Shown here: piece by piece, positions 11,669-24,829 of the stretch
Numbering within the stretch: the stretch's first letter is position 1
Layout of the letters: each line of letters starts with the position of its first letter
From: Spirodela intermedia
Taxonomy: Eukaryota; Streptophyta; Magnoliopsida; Alismatales; Araceae
NCBI GenBank assembly: GCA_902729315.2
Contig: LR746270.1
Coordinates: 8,096,721-8,160,720, forward strand
Reading direction: 5' to 3'
DNA: 64,000 nucleotides
The notes under the pieces: model-generated
The model's input: the letters and a program-made list of their open reading frames with translations, nothing else
The model's database searches: none
Told to the model about the DNA's origin: nothing
Translations under genes and position numbers: made by a program

Positions 11669-13922
11669 TGTTCCGAGGCGCGGAGGAGGGGATTCAAGGC
11701 TTTCTCGCAGAGATCGATCTCGGAAAGCTCCACTGAGCAGGGTTCATCGGCTGCCAGCGCCGCGGGACGCATCAACGGTCCGGCGATCTTCGATAGGACG
11801 GACGAATTGTCCTGCAGAGGCCCTGCGACGGCGAGAAATGAAATCATCGTCATCGACAGGGGAAAGGACACCGGATTTCTCTCAATCGGATGCGGCTTGT
11901 CTCGGCAGAGAAGAACATTCGCGAAATCAAACCCCTGATGTATGACTTTCGGCGACCATGACGAATCGATCGGCCAATCCATTGATCGATCGATCGATCG
12001 AGAGAGAGAGAGATTGATGGCATCTACAGAAGCAGTTCGAGGGGGAAAAGGAGGGAGATCGACGGCGACTCACCGGTTTTCCTGCGGCGGCGAGATCTAA
12101 CTCCGAGCGAATCTGAGCAGAGAAGGAAGACGGTCTCCGGCGGGGAGAGGATTCGTCCCCTGCGAGAGAGAGAGAGCGACAGAGAGGGGGGGGCGGAGAA
12201 TTTAGCGGGACGCACCGACGGACCGAGGGGAGTAGAAAGTTTTAGAGCGTTGCCTCTTACAGAGACCGAAGAGAGAGAAAGAGGTAAAGAGAGAGAGTTG
12301 AACAGAACAGAGGAAGGGTCAAGCGTGCCGCGTTCTTTGAGAGAGAGAGAGAGAGAGGAGGGTCAAGGTGTACCGCGTCCTTTTTAGAGAGAGAGAGGCG
12401 GATTCTTATGCCACACATAAAATGGGTTTAGAGAAAGGTTAGAGAGGGAATTCTTACAGCCCACCGAATACCGTCTTAGGAAATAGTCCAGAAAGAGAGA
12501 GAGAGAGAGAGAGAGAATCCTTACATCCCACGGAAAACGGTGCCCGAAAAACTTACGGTCCACGGAAGACCGAATTCTATAATAGGTCAAGGGAGGGAGA
12601 TGAGTTAGAGAGAGAAACCCTGCAGCCCACGGACTACAAACGAAGCAAAAGAAATGGACGACAGAGAACTGTAGAGAGAGAGAGAGGGGGGTTTTGGCTG
12701 CCCATCGAAGTGAAGAAGCTGAACTTCTAGAGAGAGATTAGAGCGAGAGGGAGAAGACAGCACTACAGAGAGCCTAGAGAGAGAATCCTGGTAGAGAGAG
12801 AGGGAAGGACGGTAGAGAGGGTTTAGAGAACATTCTGGAGAGAGATCTCAGACCATGCCATGTCGCACGTGCGGCAGGAAGACAGCTCGGTATCGCAGAG
12901 TGCCATGGCCTATTCTCTAGAGAAAGAATCCTGGTAGTCCCCAAGATAAGCTCGTCCGTCCTCGGGAAAATGAAGAGAGAGAGATGGTAGAGAGGGAGAG
13001 CACGGAACTGCGTTTAGAGAATGACATCCTAGAGAGAGAAAGATCGAGCGGGCAGAATTCTGGGGAAGACAGCTCAGAGTATCCGGGGAAGAGGCTCGTA
13101 GAGAGAGAGAGAGAGAGAGGGGGACCCCGCGGCCCATTCTCTAGAGCGAGAAGTGAGAGAGAGGACAGAGTCCGCCACGTGGTGAGTGCAGCTAAGGCCC
13201 AGATATTTTCCCTTATCTACTGGATCAACCGACAGCTAGGTCACCGAGAGGGAAGACGACCCGTCCGCCTGCCGCGTGGAAGGCAGACATTTGACCCCCC
13301 ACCGACCCGTCGCCGTCAGCTTCTCTCAATCCGAACCACTCGAAAGACTCTTCACCAGCTGGTCCTCTGTCTCTGTCTCTGTCTCTGTCTCTCTCTCTAC
13401 TCTCTCACTCATCTCTCTCTCTCCGAGTGGAGGAAGGGCTTGTTAAAATTTTGAGTTTTTATTTGGACAGGTGAGTTAGATCAACGCTCCCTCGTAATCT
13501 CTCTCTCTCTCTCTAGCTAGCTATCTTAAGGAGAGAGAAACTAATCCAACAGTGGATAGGGGCGCCAATCATGAGTAATCTCCGTCGATAAAATAATGGA
13601 GGATCAGGTAATTTTACAAAAAATGGGTTTTTTTTGCTTTATTAGGTTTGACGATTCACCGGCTTTAATCTCCCTCTCTCTCTCTCTCCCCATCGACATT
13701 AAGAGAGAGAAAGTAATGTAACTTATTAAGATAGAGAAAGCCACAAGTTTCAAAATCAATGGGGCCACGTAAGTTTTTTATTAAAAAAATATTTTTTAAA
13801 ATTTTGAAACTGGAAATTTTAAATTTACGTCATCAAATAGGGGAAAGTTAGTTATTATTGTAAGGATGATACTACTAATAGTCATACTAATAGCAGTGCG
13901 GAGGCCTGCCGGTAGTCTTCGG
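11669..13922. other. GA-rich upstream region of the membrane-protein gene
   Basis: This stretch holds the 5' leader, an (ATCG)n tract at 11984-12001, and from about 12000 to 13180 a long purine-biased stretch of broken GA repeats. Interspersed in it is a degenerate phrase of the type ttacagcccacggaa...accg (near 12455, 12522, 12553 and 12620). A (TCTGTC)n tract lies at about 13364-13397 and a CCACGTGG G-box at 13175-13182. I see no gene in it. Confidence 0.6.
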
Positions 13923-14110
13923 CACGTGCGTAGTCTTCATGGCACGTGGCAGAGTCAGAGTGAGGTGGTCCCGCGGTCACCGTCGATCTTATCTGGTGCG
14001 CTCTTTTTTGTCGTTTTGTAATTGCGCCACCTACAAGGCCAGCTGGCGAGGGCCTGGAAGCACGGGCAAAAGGGAGCGAGGAGTTCCCGCAACGGCTATA
14101 AATATTCTTC
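13923..14110 (+). promoter_or_regulatory. Orphan core promoter candidate (G-boxes plus TATA)
   Basis: Two CACGTG G-boxes (13923-13928 and 13943-13948) lie about 150 bases upstream of a TATAAATA at 14097-14104, all readable on the plus strand. A GTAAGT splice-donor-like site follows at about 14182. No plus-strand coding gene follows; the next gene is galactokinase on the opposite strand. Either this drives a noncoding RNA or it is a chance arrangement. Confidence 0.35.
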
Positions 14111-14189
14111 CTTTATTGCGTGGAGAAGGCCAAAGCTGCTGCCTTTCTGGTACTTGCCCTTTTCACCCTTTTTGGGTTGGTGTAAGTAC

Positions 14190-14317
14190 GAGAGAGAGAG
14201 AGAGAGAGGAATCAAATCTGGCTTGGATTAAGCGAGCCTGGAGACAGGTTCACGGGTGGCCATTCAGATTGAGGTTCCACACCCGATCCCACCATATCTG
14301 TATCATTTAGAGAGAGA

Positions 14318-14370
<53 letters not shown>

Positions 14371-14480
14371 GGGAATCAAGTCTGGTTTGGATTAGGTGAG
14401 TCTGGTTACAGTTTCATTGGTGGCCATTAAAATTGAGGTTCCACACCCATTACACCATATCATTTAGATGGAGAGAGAGA
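14190..14480. repeat. 164-bp tandem duplication with GA tracts
   Basis: Unit 1 (14209-14308) and unit 2 (14373-14468) share gaatcaa(a/g)tctgg, tggccatt, attgaggttccacaccc and accatat. Each is followed by GA repeats; the tract between them (14309-14370) is the longer one. Confidence 0.85.
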
Positions 14481-14694
14481 GAGAGGCTGGGCCTTTTAAT
14501 TAGTGCCAGTAGACCGGGAAAGACAAGAGTTTCATTCAAGAGTCGTTCGAACAAGCCGATAATTAGGCCTACAGAATTGGACTAGTCGATGATCCCAGAC
14601 AGTGATTTGAAGGAAATAATCATCGCAATTACCTGCCGGTGGCCCACTAGCGCTTTATTAAAGGATGTAGTAGAGAGAATTCTTCAGCGTTGAC

Positions 14695-14995
14695 TCAAAG
14701 TTTCAGAACGGCGGCGCCGCTGGAGGGCTTGGAGGCGAAGATGTAGAGACCCAGATCGCCATTTTTGATGATGCCCCTGTCGATCCTCGACTGGTAGAAC
14801 GATTCCTGCCAGGGATGAAAGACGAAGAAAGATCAAGTAAAATCAAATCAAAATAATCTGTCCGGAATTGCTTCAACTTTGATCAGATTGACAGCCAAAA
14901 GATGAGCAGCTGAAACCCTATTGCCACTGGATTCTGGAGACTAGTTGACCGTGATGTTGATGGTCACAGAGAGAATCCCAAAGTAAGTCTCACAT

Positions 14996-15043
<48 letters not shown>

Positions 15044-18000
15044 CCTTTAGATCTAGGGTCTCCTAATTTGGAAAGAAATCGGCAGTTTATACGACAGGAT
15101 GAGGTGAAATTTCTAGTGGGAGGGGAGACAGGGAGTTGACCTTGAGATCTAGAATGAACTGAGGGACGATGCTTTCTTTGACCAGTGCGACGACACAGCC
15201 GCCCCATCCAGCCCCTGTGAGTCTTGCTCCGAGCGCACCGTTATTTCTGCACGCCCTCACCAGTTCCTCCAGCTCGGGACAGCTAGCCATTGGAGAAATA
15301 CACCCGTGAGAAAACTGGTGATTTTTGAGGTGTCGAATATGATTTTTTTCCACCAATTCATGTTATATGAAAAATATTAAAAAAAATCCACCAATTCATT
15401 TTTTACAGCCAAAAATAAATAAAAATACCACAAGATGTAAAATATGAAAAACTTCTACCAAATAAAGTTAAATTATATCCAGACTTTTCACTGGGTAGAA
15501 TACTGACCTCAAGTTATAAATATATTTATTAAGTCATATTGATAAATATATTTATAATTTACACTTACATGCCATCGAGCAGAGAGGAAAGAAGTACCTG
15601 CACTCGTAGAGAACACTGCAACTGTGGTGGCTCTCGTTCATGAGGCTCCCGAGCTTCTTAAGCTTGTCTTCGTCACTGGTGGAAGATCCATTTCAAGCGT
15701 GTCAGCGACTAGCAACCAGTTTTTTAATATTATTATTATTATTTAAAAAGAAGGAAAAAGCCGACGGTTGTTTTTTTTTTTTTTTACTCAAACAGGTAGT
15801 GTTAACAAGAACATGAATGAGGGAGAAAAAAATGGAGAGCTAAAAAATGGGCGGCATTATGATATCAGATCCTGATATCAAAGGAATGATTTTTTTTTTT
15901 AATTTAGTATTTGAAGGATTTCGATATTACCGTCGTATTTCCATCGAAATAAATCCTTTTTAGTGAGGATTAATTTGAAAGAAAATCTCCATCAGATAGC
16001 CAGGACCAATGGGGAAAATAAAGGCAGGAAGCAAGTGGTCGAGAAAATCTGAAAGAATATTAAGGTGAGAAGAAGATGCAGACCTGAGTTCCGAGAGGAC
16101 AACATCTCTAAATGCATGAACTCGCTTAGCTTCAGAGTACACATGGGAGGCACGCTGTACGGAGGAAAGAGTCAGTCAGAAGCAAGGCTCCTCCAAGATG
16201 CCTCACTTTAAGTGAAAAGAGAAGAAAAAGGGCAAAGTAGAAGCCTAAGAATTTACAGAGGCTACTCCTAACCATACAATAATAACCAGTGGTTTAGGCG
16301 CCATCCAATATAATACAAGGATATGAAGGTATAACATAACACGGGCAGATGATCCAACACAAACATGTTCGAGAACATTTTTTACTCGGACATTCCAGTT
16401 ATAAAGAGCCTAAATTTATGCTCACAGTCATATCTCTGGCTGCCCACCACTGAAGAAATCAGAGGACACAACGTCCAAGGCATGAAGATAGCACAGATAA
16501 TTCAACCGAAAACGGTGATCAAATGAAAGCTATAGCTGGAACAAGACTCACAAGTCTTCACCGGCGATTGTCCTAGTAGACATAAAATTGCATTATGGAT
16601 GGGAGCAGGAAACGTAAACACTTAAGTCACTGTGACAGATAAGACCAGAGAAGAAATTACAACAAGTGTCCAAATCACATTTTCATTGAGAGAAAAATAA
16701 TCAATTACAATCTATGGACAATTCTACCTATCAGTACTCTACTTCTAACAAGAATTTTATCTAAAAACGATATGCTCTCAGAATTACTTTACCGCTCTCA
16801 GGGAAACTTTCTGCTTCTTCTGATAAAAGTTTTCTTCAATTTTTCTGAGGATCAGTTTCCCTCTTCTATTTTTCATGCAGATTTCTTAAAATGTTTTACA
16901 ATCATTATCATAAATGTTTTACAAGCTTGTAGTAAGCCATTCCTTCGTTGATCTGGAGCAGGGATCCCAGCTGATGCCAGGCAAACTCTAGACAAAACAG
17001 GAATCCATCCTTCAGTCAAACAAAAAATATATAAACGGAGGCGACCATTGTGGCCGATTGGGAAAAAGACTATAAACGGAGTATTCTTTCTCATTTCAGA
17101 GTGCAGATAATTTTGGTTTTACAAAAAAAAAAAAAGAAAAAAAAAAGAATGAGAAACATAATGGCAATATTAGTAGATCTAACCACAGTTATCGAATATT
17201 GTCACCTGAAATAACTTGAAGTGTTTGGCAGCTCTTAACACATCAAGAGAAGTTGGTGAATTTACAAAGATTGATGATAAATCCTCCTCCGTAATTTTCT
17301 CAATTTCTTCTGCTGTGTAAGGAGTCTCATTTAGAAATTCCTGGAAATAACTCAAAACGAAAATTAATTAGAAAGCTTCCTTAAATGCGCCACTCCCGTA
17401 CACATGAATCTAGTTCTCTTAGGCCACGATGATCCAAAGGTGTAGCTATGCAACATATAAGATATAAAATATATTTCATTGAAAAAAAGGAATAGAATAG
17501 TGAACTTGAGAGCAATTTACCGTCTGACAGCACCACAGAGGTAATCACAGAAAATGTTCGTATGTACCGACCAACCATTAGCCAACAAAACTATTTGTTA
17601 TTGGTAAACAGAAAGGAGAAATACCTTGACAGCAAAAAGAGGATCGGAGTGTCCATGCTCCCCAGCATATGAAACACACAAGCCTTCAACATCAGAGAGA
17701 GTTTTCACTTTAGAGATTGCTTCTTTCGTTTTCATACCTAACTTTATTCCGAGTACAATCTGCAATGGGTGTTGGATGCTCAAGATATCAGAGATGACAC
17801 AGCGAGAGAGATTTTTTACATTCAAATTAAGGAAAAAACATCATGCCCAATTCGACTAATAAATTATAATCCATGAAAAAAAGACCATTTCACTGACAGT
17901 TTTTAAAAATTTACCGTGAGTTGGGATATGGCAGGTGAAATCACACGGGCTGTTGGTTAGATTATGGGAGGAATTTTTAAGCTGTTGGAAAAAAAAATGG

Positions 18001-21000
18001 TGGTAATAGACCGCAAGATGAAAGGACATTAAATCAAACCAACTCGAGCATATCACAGAATTTTTCATTATCATCTCATAGTAAACTTGAAGCATAGTCG
18101 CACCAATGTGGATCAGCCTTGAAGCAAACAATATTGAACCAAGAAAGAAATAAGAATATTCCACATCATTTCCTTTTTAAAAATTAGTTATCCACTTAAG
18201 GTCAAAACTTACTGCGGCCAAACGGCATTCTACAACACGATTGTTGTAGTTTGTAGCAGCTGTCACAGCTTTCTGAGATTCTGCAAGTGAATGAGCAATC
18301 ACAAATGTTCCACCAGCAGGTAGCTGCACGTCACTTGCGTGAATTGGGTTGAAATCAATCAGCTCAGCAAAACCAGATTTGGCCATGATTGAGATTGCCT
18401 GCGTAATCAAATTTTATTTTGAATACATGGAATAGAAGAACAATCAGACGCGAGAATGAAATTAGTATACAATTCTTAAGACATCAAAAAAATGAAATAC
18501 CAACGCTGCAATTTCAAAAGAAAAATTCATCAAAAAATAAAACAACCGCGAGCACCAAAGAAGCTCTAATGCATTAGCTACTACCTTCGAGTAATACAAG
18601 TACAAAGCGCCGTGAATGCCAGATAACCAATAAAACAGCAAGACAATCAACACACAGCCAAGGAAATCAAGATAACACCATTGAATAAAGTTAAAATCAA
18701 TATGATGCAGTCTCACTGATGTTTTGTAAAGCAAAGAAAAAACACGATTGAAATGTTCTTTTATAGAGGGCAATTCAGGTAAAACCAATAGCATGCTACC
18801 CTTTTAGTAACAAGGTAATAAGATTCCCCGCACACATAACAAGTGTTATGTAATCTTCGTGGTTTTAAAAGACTGAACATATTCTGTCGTAATTGATAAC
18901 CACTTTAAGTTGTGAGAAGGCCTTTGTAAGTTTTTTCACATTTGACGCAATAAAGTACGACGCAAGAACACACGATTGGAAAATGAAAATGGCCAAAGCT
19001 TACCTGGTCCATCCCACCAGACTGGGTTCCAATGTGGCGTTCACACTCGCATGTGAGTTGAGCAACTTCCTTCTGTAAAAGACCAATTAGAAGAAGAGCA
19101 TTTTCAGCTTCTAAAAAGCTTGATTTCCTGACGCTAAAATAAAATTAAAAAAAATAGAAATTGTAAAAGTTAAAGTTATTATTAGATTTACTCATTCCGG
19201 ATCATGTCATCAAATAAAGTGGCCAAATTCTGTACGTGCTGAAGGGAAGATGCCTAATATGTCCCTGATAGGTGATGATAACTAGCGCACAGGGTGTTAC
19301 ACAAATATGGCCTCGCCCATATTGGAGTCACCTATGTTCAGAAAGTCCTTCAAAACTAAAGGGATATTGTATGTACATCCCTCTTTTTTGTTTGAATTGC
19401 TAATTAATGCGAGGTATCCACTTTAATAAAATCTGGCAAACAAAAGTATCCGAGTCTGGAATAATCACTGGTTCAATTCGATAATAAATCAAGACTAACC
19501 GTTAAAAAGCTTTCAATTGTACACTACTCTCAGAAACAAATTAGAAAAGGCAATGATTCTACAATGACGAGCATCGATCAAACAGCAGGTCATATACTGC
19601 TGAATTTTATATAGCTCTCCATCTTTCTATTAAATGACTGTGTATTGATAATGAGCGGAGTAGTTACTTAGAGTTAAGCATTTTTTTTTTATCTATTCAT
19701 ATCCATACGGTACGATTCAAAAGCACCCTTACATGTGTACGCCAACTTTAACTATCCCAGTCATATGGACAACATGGACAAAATAAAGAGGCATAATATT
19801 ATATTAAAGAACTAAGCAGCCTAAGTAAAAAAGAATTAACGATGAGTAAAATGGGTCCAAGATAAAGATATATTCAAACACTTAAAACCCAACCCCAACA
19901 CTATCCTGATTGTGTATAAATCTTGTAGCCAATTTTTTGCTATTGTTTTTAAATCTCATAAAGAGCAATCAAAATAGTGTGTTGAGATGCCTTTCCTTTA
20001 ACCAGTTGGAAGAGCAGAAAAGCAACCCAAACCACCAGAGTTCAGTGTCCAAGAACTAATTCCTGTGTATTTCTTTTATCCAATACTTTATCTGAAAAAA
20101 AATATATCTTCATCACCTACTAAAACAGAGATCCAGGTCAAAATGAAGGCCAGTGATTCTAGGAAGTGGTACATAATGATGTAACACGTTATGAAATATC
20201 TGCTACCACGTCAGTAGGCCACCGCATAACAGATCAGAACTCTATCAGTACGGGACTCTCCCACTTATTTCCATGACTGCACTATACGTATATGAACTTT
20301 ACAAGAGTTTCCTACCTCCATTAAAAATAAGTTTAGTGATAGAAAACTTCAAATAATTGGGCTCTACTTTTCCAAAACCCATTAGAAGTTAGATTAGCAA
20401 TAGGCTTTTCTAGAGAATCTATCTATCAATGTATATTCTTTCGTTTCTCTGCAAACATAGTTGAAAGAGGTTGCACCTAGTTGTCTGGTAGCGTTTTGGT
20501 GATAACTCTTGCATGGCCCTGAGTGCAATTAGTAATCCATTCAGATCGTAATTGCTGCTCCTTGTTAGAAAATACACTTCGTGAATAATTCATGTACTTC
20601 AGGAAACAAAGTGTCTCTGGAAAGCTCATGCCACAAGCATAAGGAATTATAACCATAAAATGAAATATGTTTCCAGTCAATGAGTCAGCATTTTACAGTT
20701 TAATTGTTAGTAAGTGTCCGTATTTCAATCTCACACATAACTCAACAGAAAAACATCACCTTACTTTAAATCCATTCCGAACAAACTTTATTAATGAGTA
20801 AATCATTTTTAAATTTAATACTTATAGATATTTAATCTCTAGGAAGTTAGTGTTTTTTAATAAAAAGAAGATTTAATTAAGTTTCATTTACTTTAGTCAC
20901 CTATGTATTTTGTCAACATTAAAACTATAAAAGCTCTAGACAGCCACCACTATTGATGTCTTCACGTTCGTATCTTTCATCTTCTTGCACTGAAGAATCC

Positions 21001-24000
21001 AAGAAGTGAAATGCAAAATAATCCTTTCCATATCTACCTTTTGAAAAAGAAAAATAAAATTTATTATTTGGATGAATTCTTTCGAGGTCAGTGGATCCTT
21101 TTCCTCGTTCAAGAACATCCTCCCTTCTTCCATTCCATTCCGAAGTGTACATGGATGAGAGGCATACCTTTGATATATTTGCATTCACGTCAAACACGGC
21201 CATGATAGCAATCGTAGCTGAACAAACAAGCGCAGCTGAACTTGACAGTCCAGATCCTGAACAAACAAGATCGATTGTTACTACATCAATCGAATTTATA
21301 GGATAAAAATAATAAAATCCTTCAAGATATCTTCATAAAAGTATCACCATGGTGTATCCAGAAGCAAACCTGTGGGAACAGTCCCATCAACAAGTACATC
21401 AAGACCAACTGGTTCACCAACATCAATTCCCTTCAGCTTAACATATTCATAGAATCCTTTATACCTGCCACAGATTTAATCTACTCTTAAAAAAGCAGAG
21501 GAAATGAAGAGAGACAATTTTTTTAATGTCATTCAGCAAAGACTGGGGATAAAAGTTGCTGAGGACTGCAGGATAATAAACCTAGTGCTAAGTCATATAT
21601 GAAATTGGGCAAGTATTGGTGTTTTGGAATTCTTATTGAACATGGACGGGAAGTTATCTGAGGTTAGTACTTGTGTCAGCTTGCAGAACACATATAATAT
21701 AAGTGGCATATCAATAGTTTACAGTCGCAAAATAAAAAGCGGCTGTCTAGATTCTCAGCTCCTTTGAAAGTTTAGATCTCATGGAAATTTTACATAGATG
21801 CCTACCTACTTGTGATTAGTTAGCTCGTCATTTGGATATCATCAGTGCTTTCTATTACCCATTTAGGGGTGATAGGGACATAAAACATGTTCTTAGGAGG
21901 CCTTTTTTATCAACTATCCGAAAAAGACTCTTCAATACAACTGATACTATTTAGCTTGTTCTAGCAGTAATGTTGAAATAATAATTTACTTAAGATACAT
22001 TCGACAGTCAAAGGGACCTGGAAGATATGATGGCACATTCTTGACGCCACAATTTGCTCCATTTGGAATGAGGCAGAACAAAGGCTCATTCATGCGTGAA
22101 AGTTGGAAAGTAGAGTGGATTTTTCTTTTTGTTTAGTCAGGGTGAAAGAGTGAGCGAGACTTTTCTTTTCATTTTGGTTAGAGCGAAAAATTAAATGAAA
22201 ATTCTATGAATAAGGAAGGGATTGGTTTTTAACCTGAGATTCTAGGGTTTCAAGTTTAACCTACGCCACATTTTTTGTATATCATTAGGGATCTTTTAGA
22301 CTATACTCACATGCAAAGTTACACTTCTCTTCATTTATTTTGAAACGAGACAAATATGTAGCATCATCCACCTTCTGAAAAAAATCGTAGGAGACTCTTG
22401 AATCAAATGCTGTGTATACCAAATTTTTGAAATTTTTTAGCATGTCTACAAGAACAATACAAAGGAGGATTATCCGTGAGGATTTCACAGAAATCTCCAC
22501 AACGAGGGGATTTCAGACACAAGGTTGCCACGCCACCTTTGTGTCCTTTAGCTCAACCTCAACATGCAGATGTTCAAATATGTGCAGTTCTTTGGGTGGT
22601 AATATGAGTATATTGCATGCTCAGGGGTTTCGTTCAATACCAATATTTGAACACACTAACAGGTAGAGGCTATGTTGAAAGTAAATAAAAAATAAAAATA
22701 AAAAAAAAATGAAAATTTCTGACGCGAGAATGTTGTTTGGATATATACCAGAGTTAAGGGATTGCACAGAAAATTTCCAAAACAAAGTTCTATACGTGTT
22801 TATTCTTGGAAAAATATGTTTATACTCGCATAACCATATAAAATTTTGCAAACAAGCATTAAACATGTCTTTTGGCTTATAGTCCGTTCACCTTTAATCT
22901 TCAAGTTTCAAACTTGGGTCGGTCAGAATTCTTAAAAAAATTCCTATCTGATACATCTGATTTTAAGAGTGATCATTTTTCAAAATACACAACAAATTAA
23001 TCAAAACTTTATAAAGGAAACGTTGGAAAATGCCAGATCATAAACAAGACATCATTCATCGTAATTTAAAATTTTCATATTTCACAAAAAATTGTGAAAA
23101 TCTCATGACTTATTTATTTCGATTATACAAATGAACGAAAGAAAAAAAAAATCCATTTCAGGAAAAAATGTGAACATCTAGCGTTAAAAAAATAAAAAAG
23201 TTAATATTCTATTAAAAAATAGTCAAACATACTCAAACTTCTTTGGACATTCGTCTTCTTTCAATCAAATTTATTAAATTATATTCAAGGGAACTTGATC
23301 CATACATTATGGATGTCACTGCAGAGCCTTTGTTTGGAATTAGTAAAATTAAGATGAAGTAAGATGAAAAACCCTACCCACAAATAAAGTAATGTCCCCA
23401 TTTGTGATTCTTCAGATCAATCTCCTGCACATACAGATAGTATTCATCAATGCTACAGATTAAAAATGGTATCGAGAAAAAAGACAAGGCTACGTTAAAC
23501 GATTGGCCAAATCAAAACGGGAAAGAAGCAATTTTACAGAAATTTAAAAACTGGCTCGTTCCAAATCCTCAAGCATGATAATTTTGTAGATGTTACTTTG
23601 AAAGACATGAGATACACATGAGGCCCACGATCTCCAATATCTTTTATTATTCATTGGTATCCTCTCAACATAGTGTGGCAATGGAGCTTTGATCCACGAT
23701 CAAAAACTAACAGAAAACGCCAGAGAAGATTCGAGACGTATTGATTGCGTCTCCTATCGGTAACAAGACATCAGGAAAGGATGTTATGATAAAACAAGCT
23801 ACCCATGCCGAGGCAAACTTCAGGTGAAGTATGTATATCGATGCTGAAGCCAACCACAAGAGAGACAGAAAATCAACTAAACAAAATTAGTTAATTATCA
23901 TGGACGTGCCTGGCTAGGATCAGCGGAATACGTGCATATCGTGTACTTGTCGTTCACATTGGCAATCCTCAGAAACTTTTCACCGTCAGTACGCTTCCGG

Positions 24001-24350
24001 ATCGCCATGATTGTGTCCTGCCGGATGGCCATAGGTAGCACCGAGTACCCCTCGTAGTCAATGTGCTCTCCGATCAGATTAACTCTCCCTGCACCGATCG
24101 ATCAAGCAACGCAACCAGCGATCAGAAAAAACCCCAAATTCCGAAATCTCCCCTGGCACTGCCAACACTCCTGACACCACCGTGAACCACCTGGCGCGCG
24201 GGCAAACACTTCTGGATGTCCCCCGAAAATCTCCGAAAACTTGGATTTCAGCCCCTGGAAGCGGAGCTGCACCTCCTCCAGAGCAGAGTCATCACCGTAC
24301 ACGGGTTCCAACGAAGCGAACACCGGGACTGGCAGCTCCTCGTGCGCCAT
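14695..24350 (-). CDS. GALK: Galactokinase
   Basis: This enzyme phosphorylates alpha-D-galactose at C1 with ATP in the cytosol, in galactose salvage from cell-wall and lipid turnover. There are thirteen exons: 24350-24191, 24088-23910, 23424-23378, 21464-21370, 21256-21168, 19072-19004, 18398-18213, 17759-17625, 17340-17206, 16154-16084, 15675-15598, 15282-15141 and 14805-14695, giving 498 residues (the Arabidopsis enzyme has about 496). All phases close. GHMP-kinase motifs are intact: [20 protein letters not shown] (from residue 54), [13 protein letters not shown] (about 158-170) and LTGAGWGGC (436-444). The N-terminal [19 protein letters not shown] is the usual plant galactokinase opening and supports the start. 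Intron 2 uses a GC donor (GCACGT at 23909-23904), since only that junction keeps CAG joined in frame to GAG. Introns are long and AT-rich; intron 12 contains a (GA)n tract. The family call is certain. Confidence 0.97.
14997..15042. repeat. (GA)n microsatellite in galactokinase intron 12
   Basis: An uninterrupted GA tract of about 46 bases between exons 13 and 12 of galactokinase. On the transcript it reads as CT, about 100 bases after the exon 12 donor. Confidence 0.95.
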
Positions 24351-24423
24351 GTATCACCACCTTAGCAGAAGTTCAAGTACAAGAAGAAGAACAACAACAA
24401 GAACCAGAAGATGATGCTGATAA

Positions 24424-24447
24424 AGAAGAAGAAGAAGAAGAAGAAGA
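24424..24447. repeat. (GAA)n tract in the galactokinase leader
   Basis: A run of GAA triplets 75-100 bases upstream of the galactokinase ATG, probably within its 5' UTR, where it reads as TTC. Pyrimidine-rich leaders are common in plant genes. Confidence 0.8.
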
Positions 24448-24682
24448 TCAAGATGAAGAGGTAGGTAAGGGACAGGATCTCCTTCTCCCGCGAGAGGAGA
24501 GGGTGACGAAGAAAGCTGCGAGGCAGGGGAAAAGCAGATCAGAGAAGATGGTCGTGGCCGGGTGGCCTGGTTCAGCAAATAACCTGGCCATCCACTTCTC
24601 TCCTTCCCATGGTGACTAGGAGGTGAAATAATGGGAGGTGACCATATCCCGCCCGGCTCCCCGGTAAATGCCAATGTTCATG

Positions 24683-24795
24683 ACGTGTCGGAAAAACGTT
24701 GGACACGTGTCATAAGATCCGCATCCAATCTAGGCCACTTCAACCTTCTCTGTGTCCGATCTTGCAGATCCTTCCGTCGGGCTATTGATCACGTG
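24683..24795. promoter_or_regulatory. ABRE / G-box cluster upstream of galactokinase
   Basis: ACGTGTC lies at 24683-24689, a perfect palindrome GACACGTGTC at 24702-24711, and CACGTG again at 24790-24795. All are 330-450 bases upstream of the galactokinase ATG. G-box and ABRE cores are known bZIP/bHLH sites used in abscisic-acid and light responses. Clustering suggests a real regulatory module; the function is inferred. Confidence 0.45.
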
Positions 24796-24829
24796 TTTTT
24801 TTCCCTTAATTTCATTCGCGAACTAAAAT

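Noticed and set aside
11208-11945. 245-codon plus-strand frame
   Set aside because: It is antisense to exon 1 of the Lys/Pro membrane protein; serine runs reflect the complement of GC-rich coding sequence.
11665-11982. 105-codon upstream frame overlapping the membrane-protein start as ATGA
   Set aside because: It looked like an overlapping uORF, but a CCGGTGAGT donor near 12071 and CTGCAG/GTCGCAG acceptors near 11815-11825 suggest it is split by a 5' UTR intron. There is no protein-like content.
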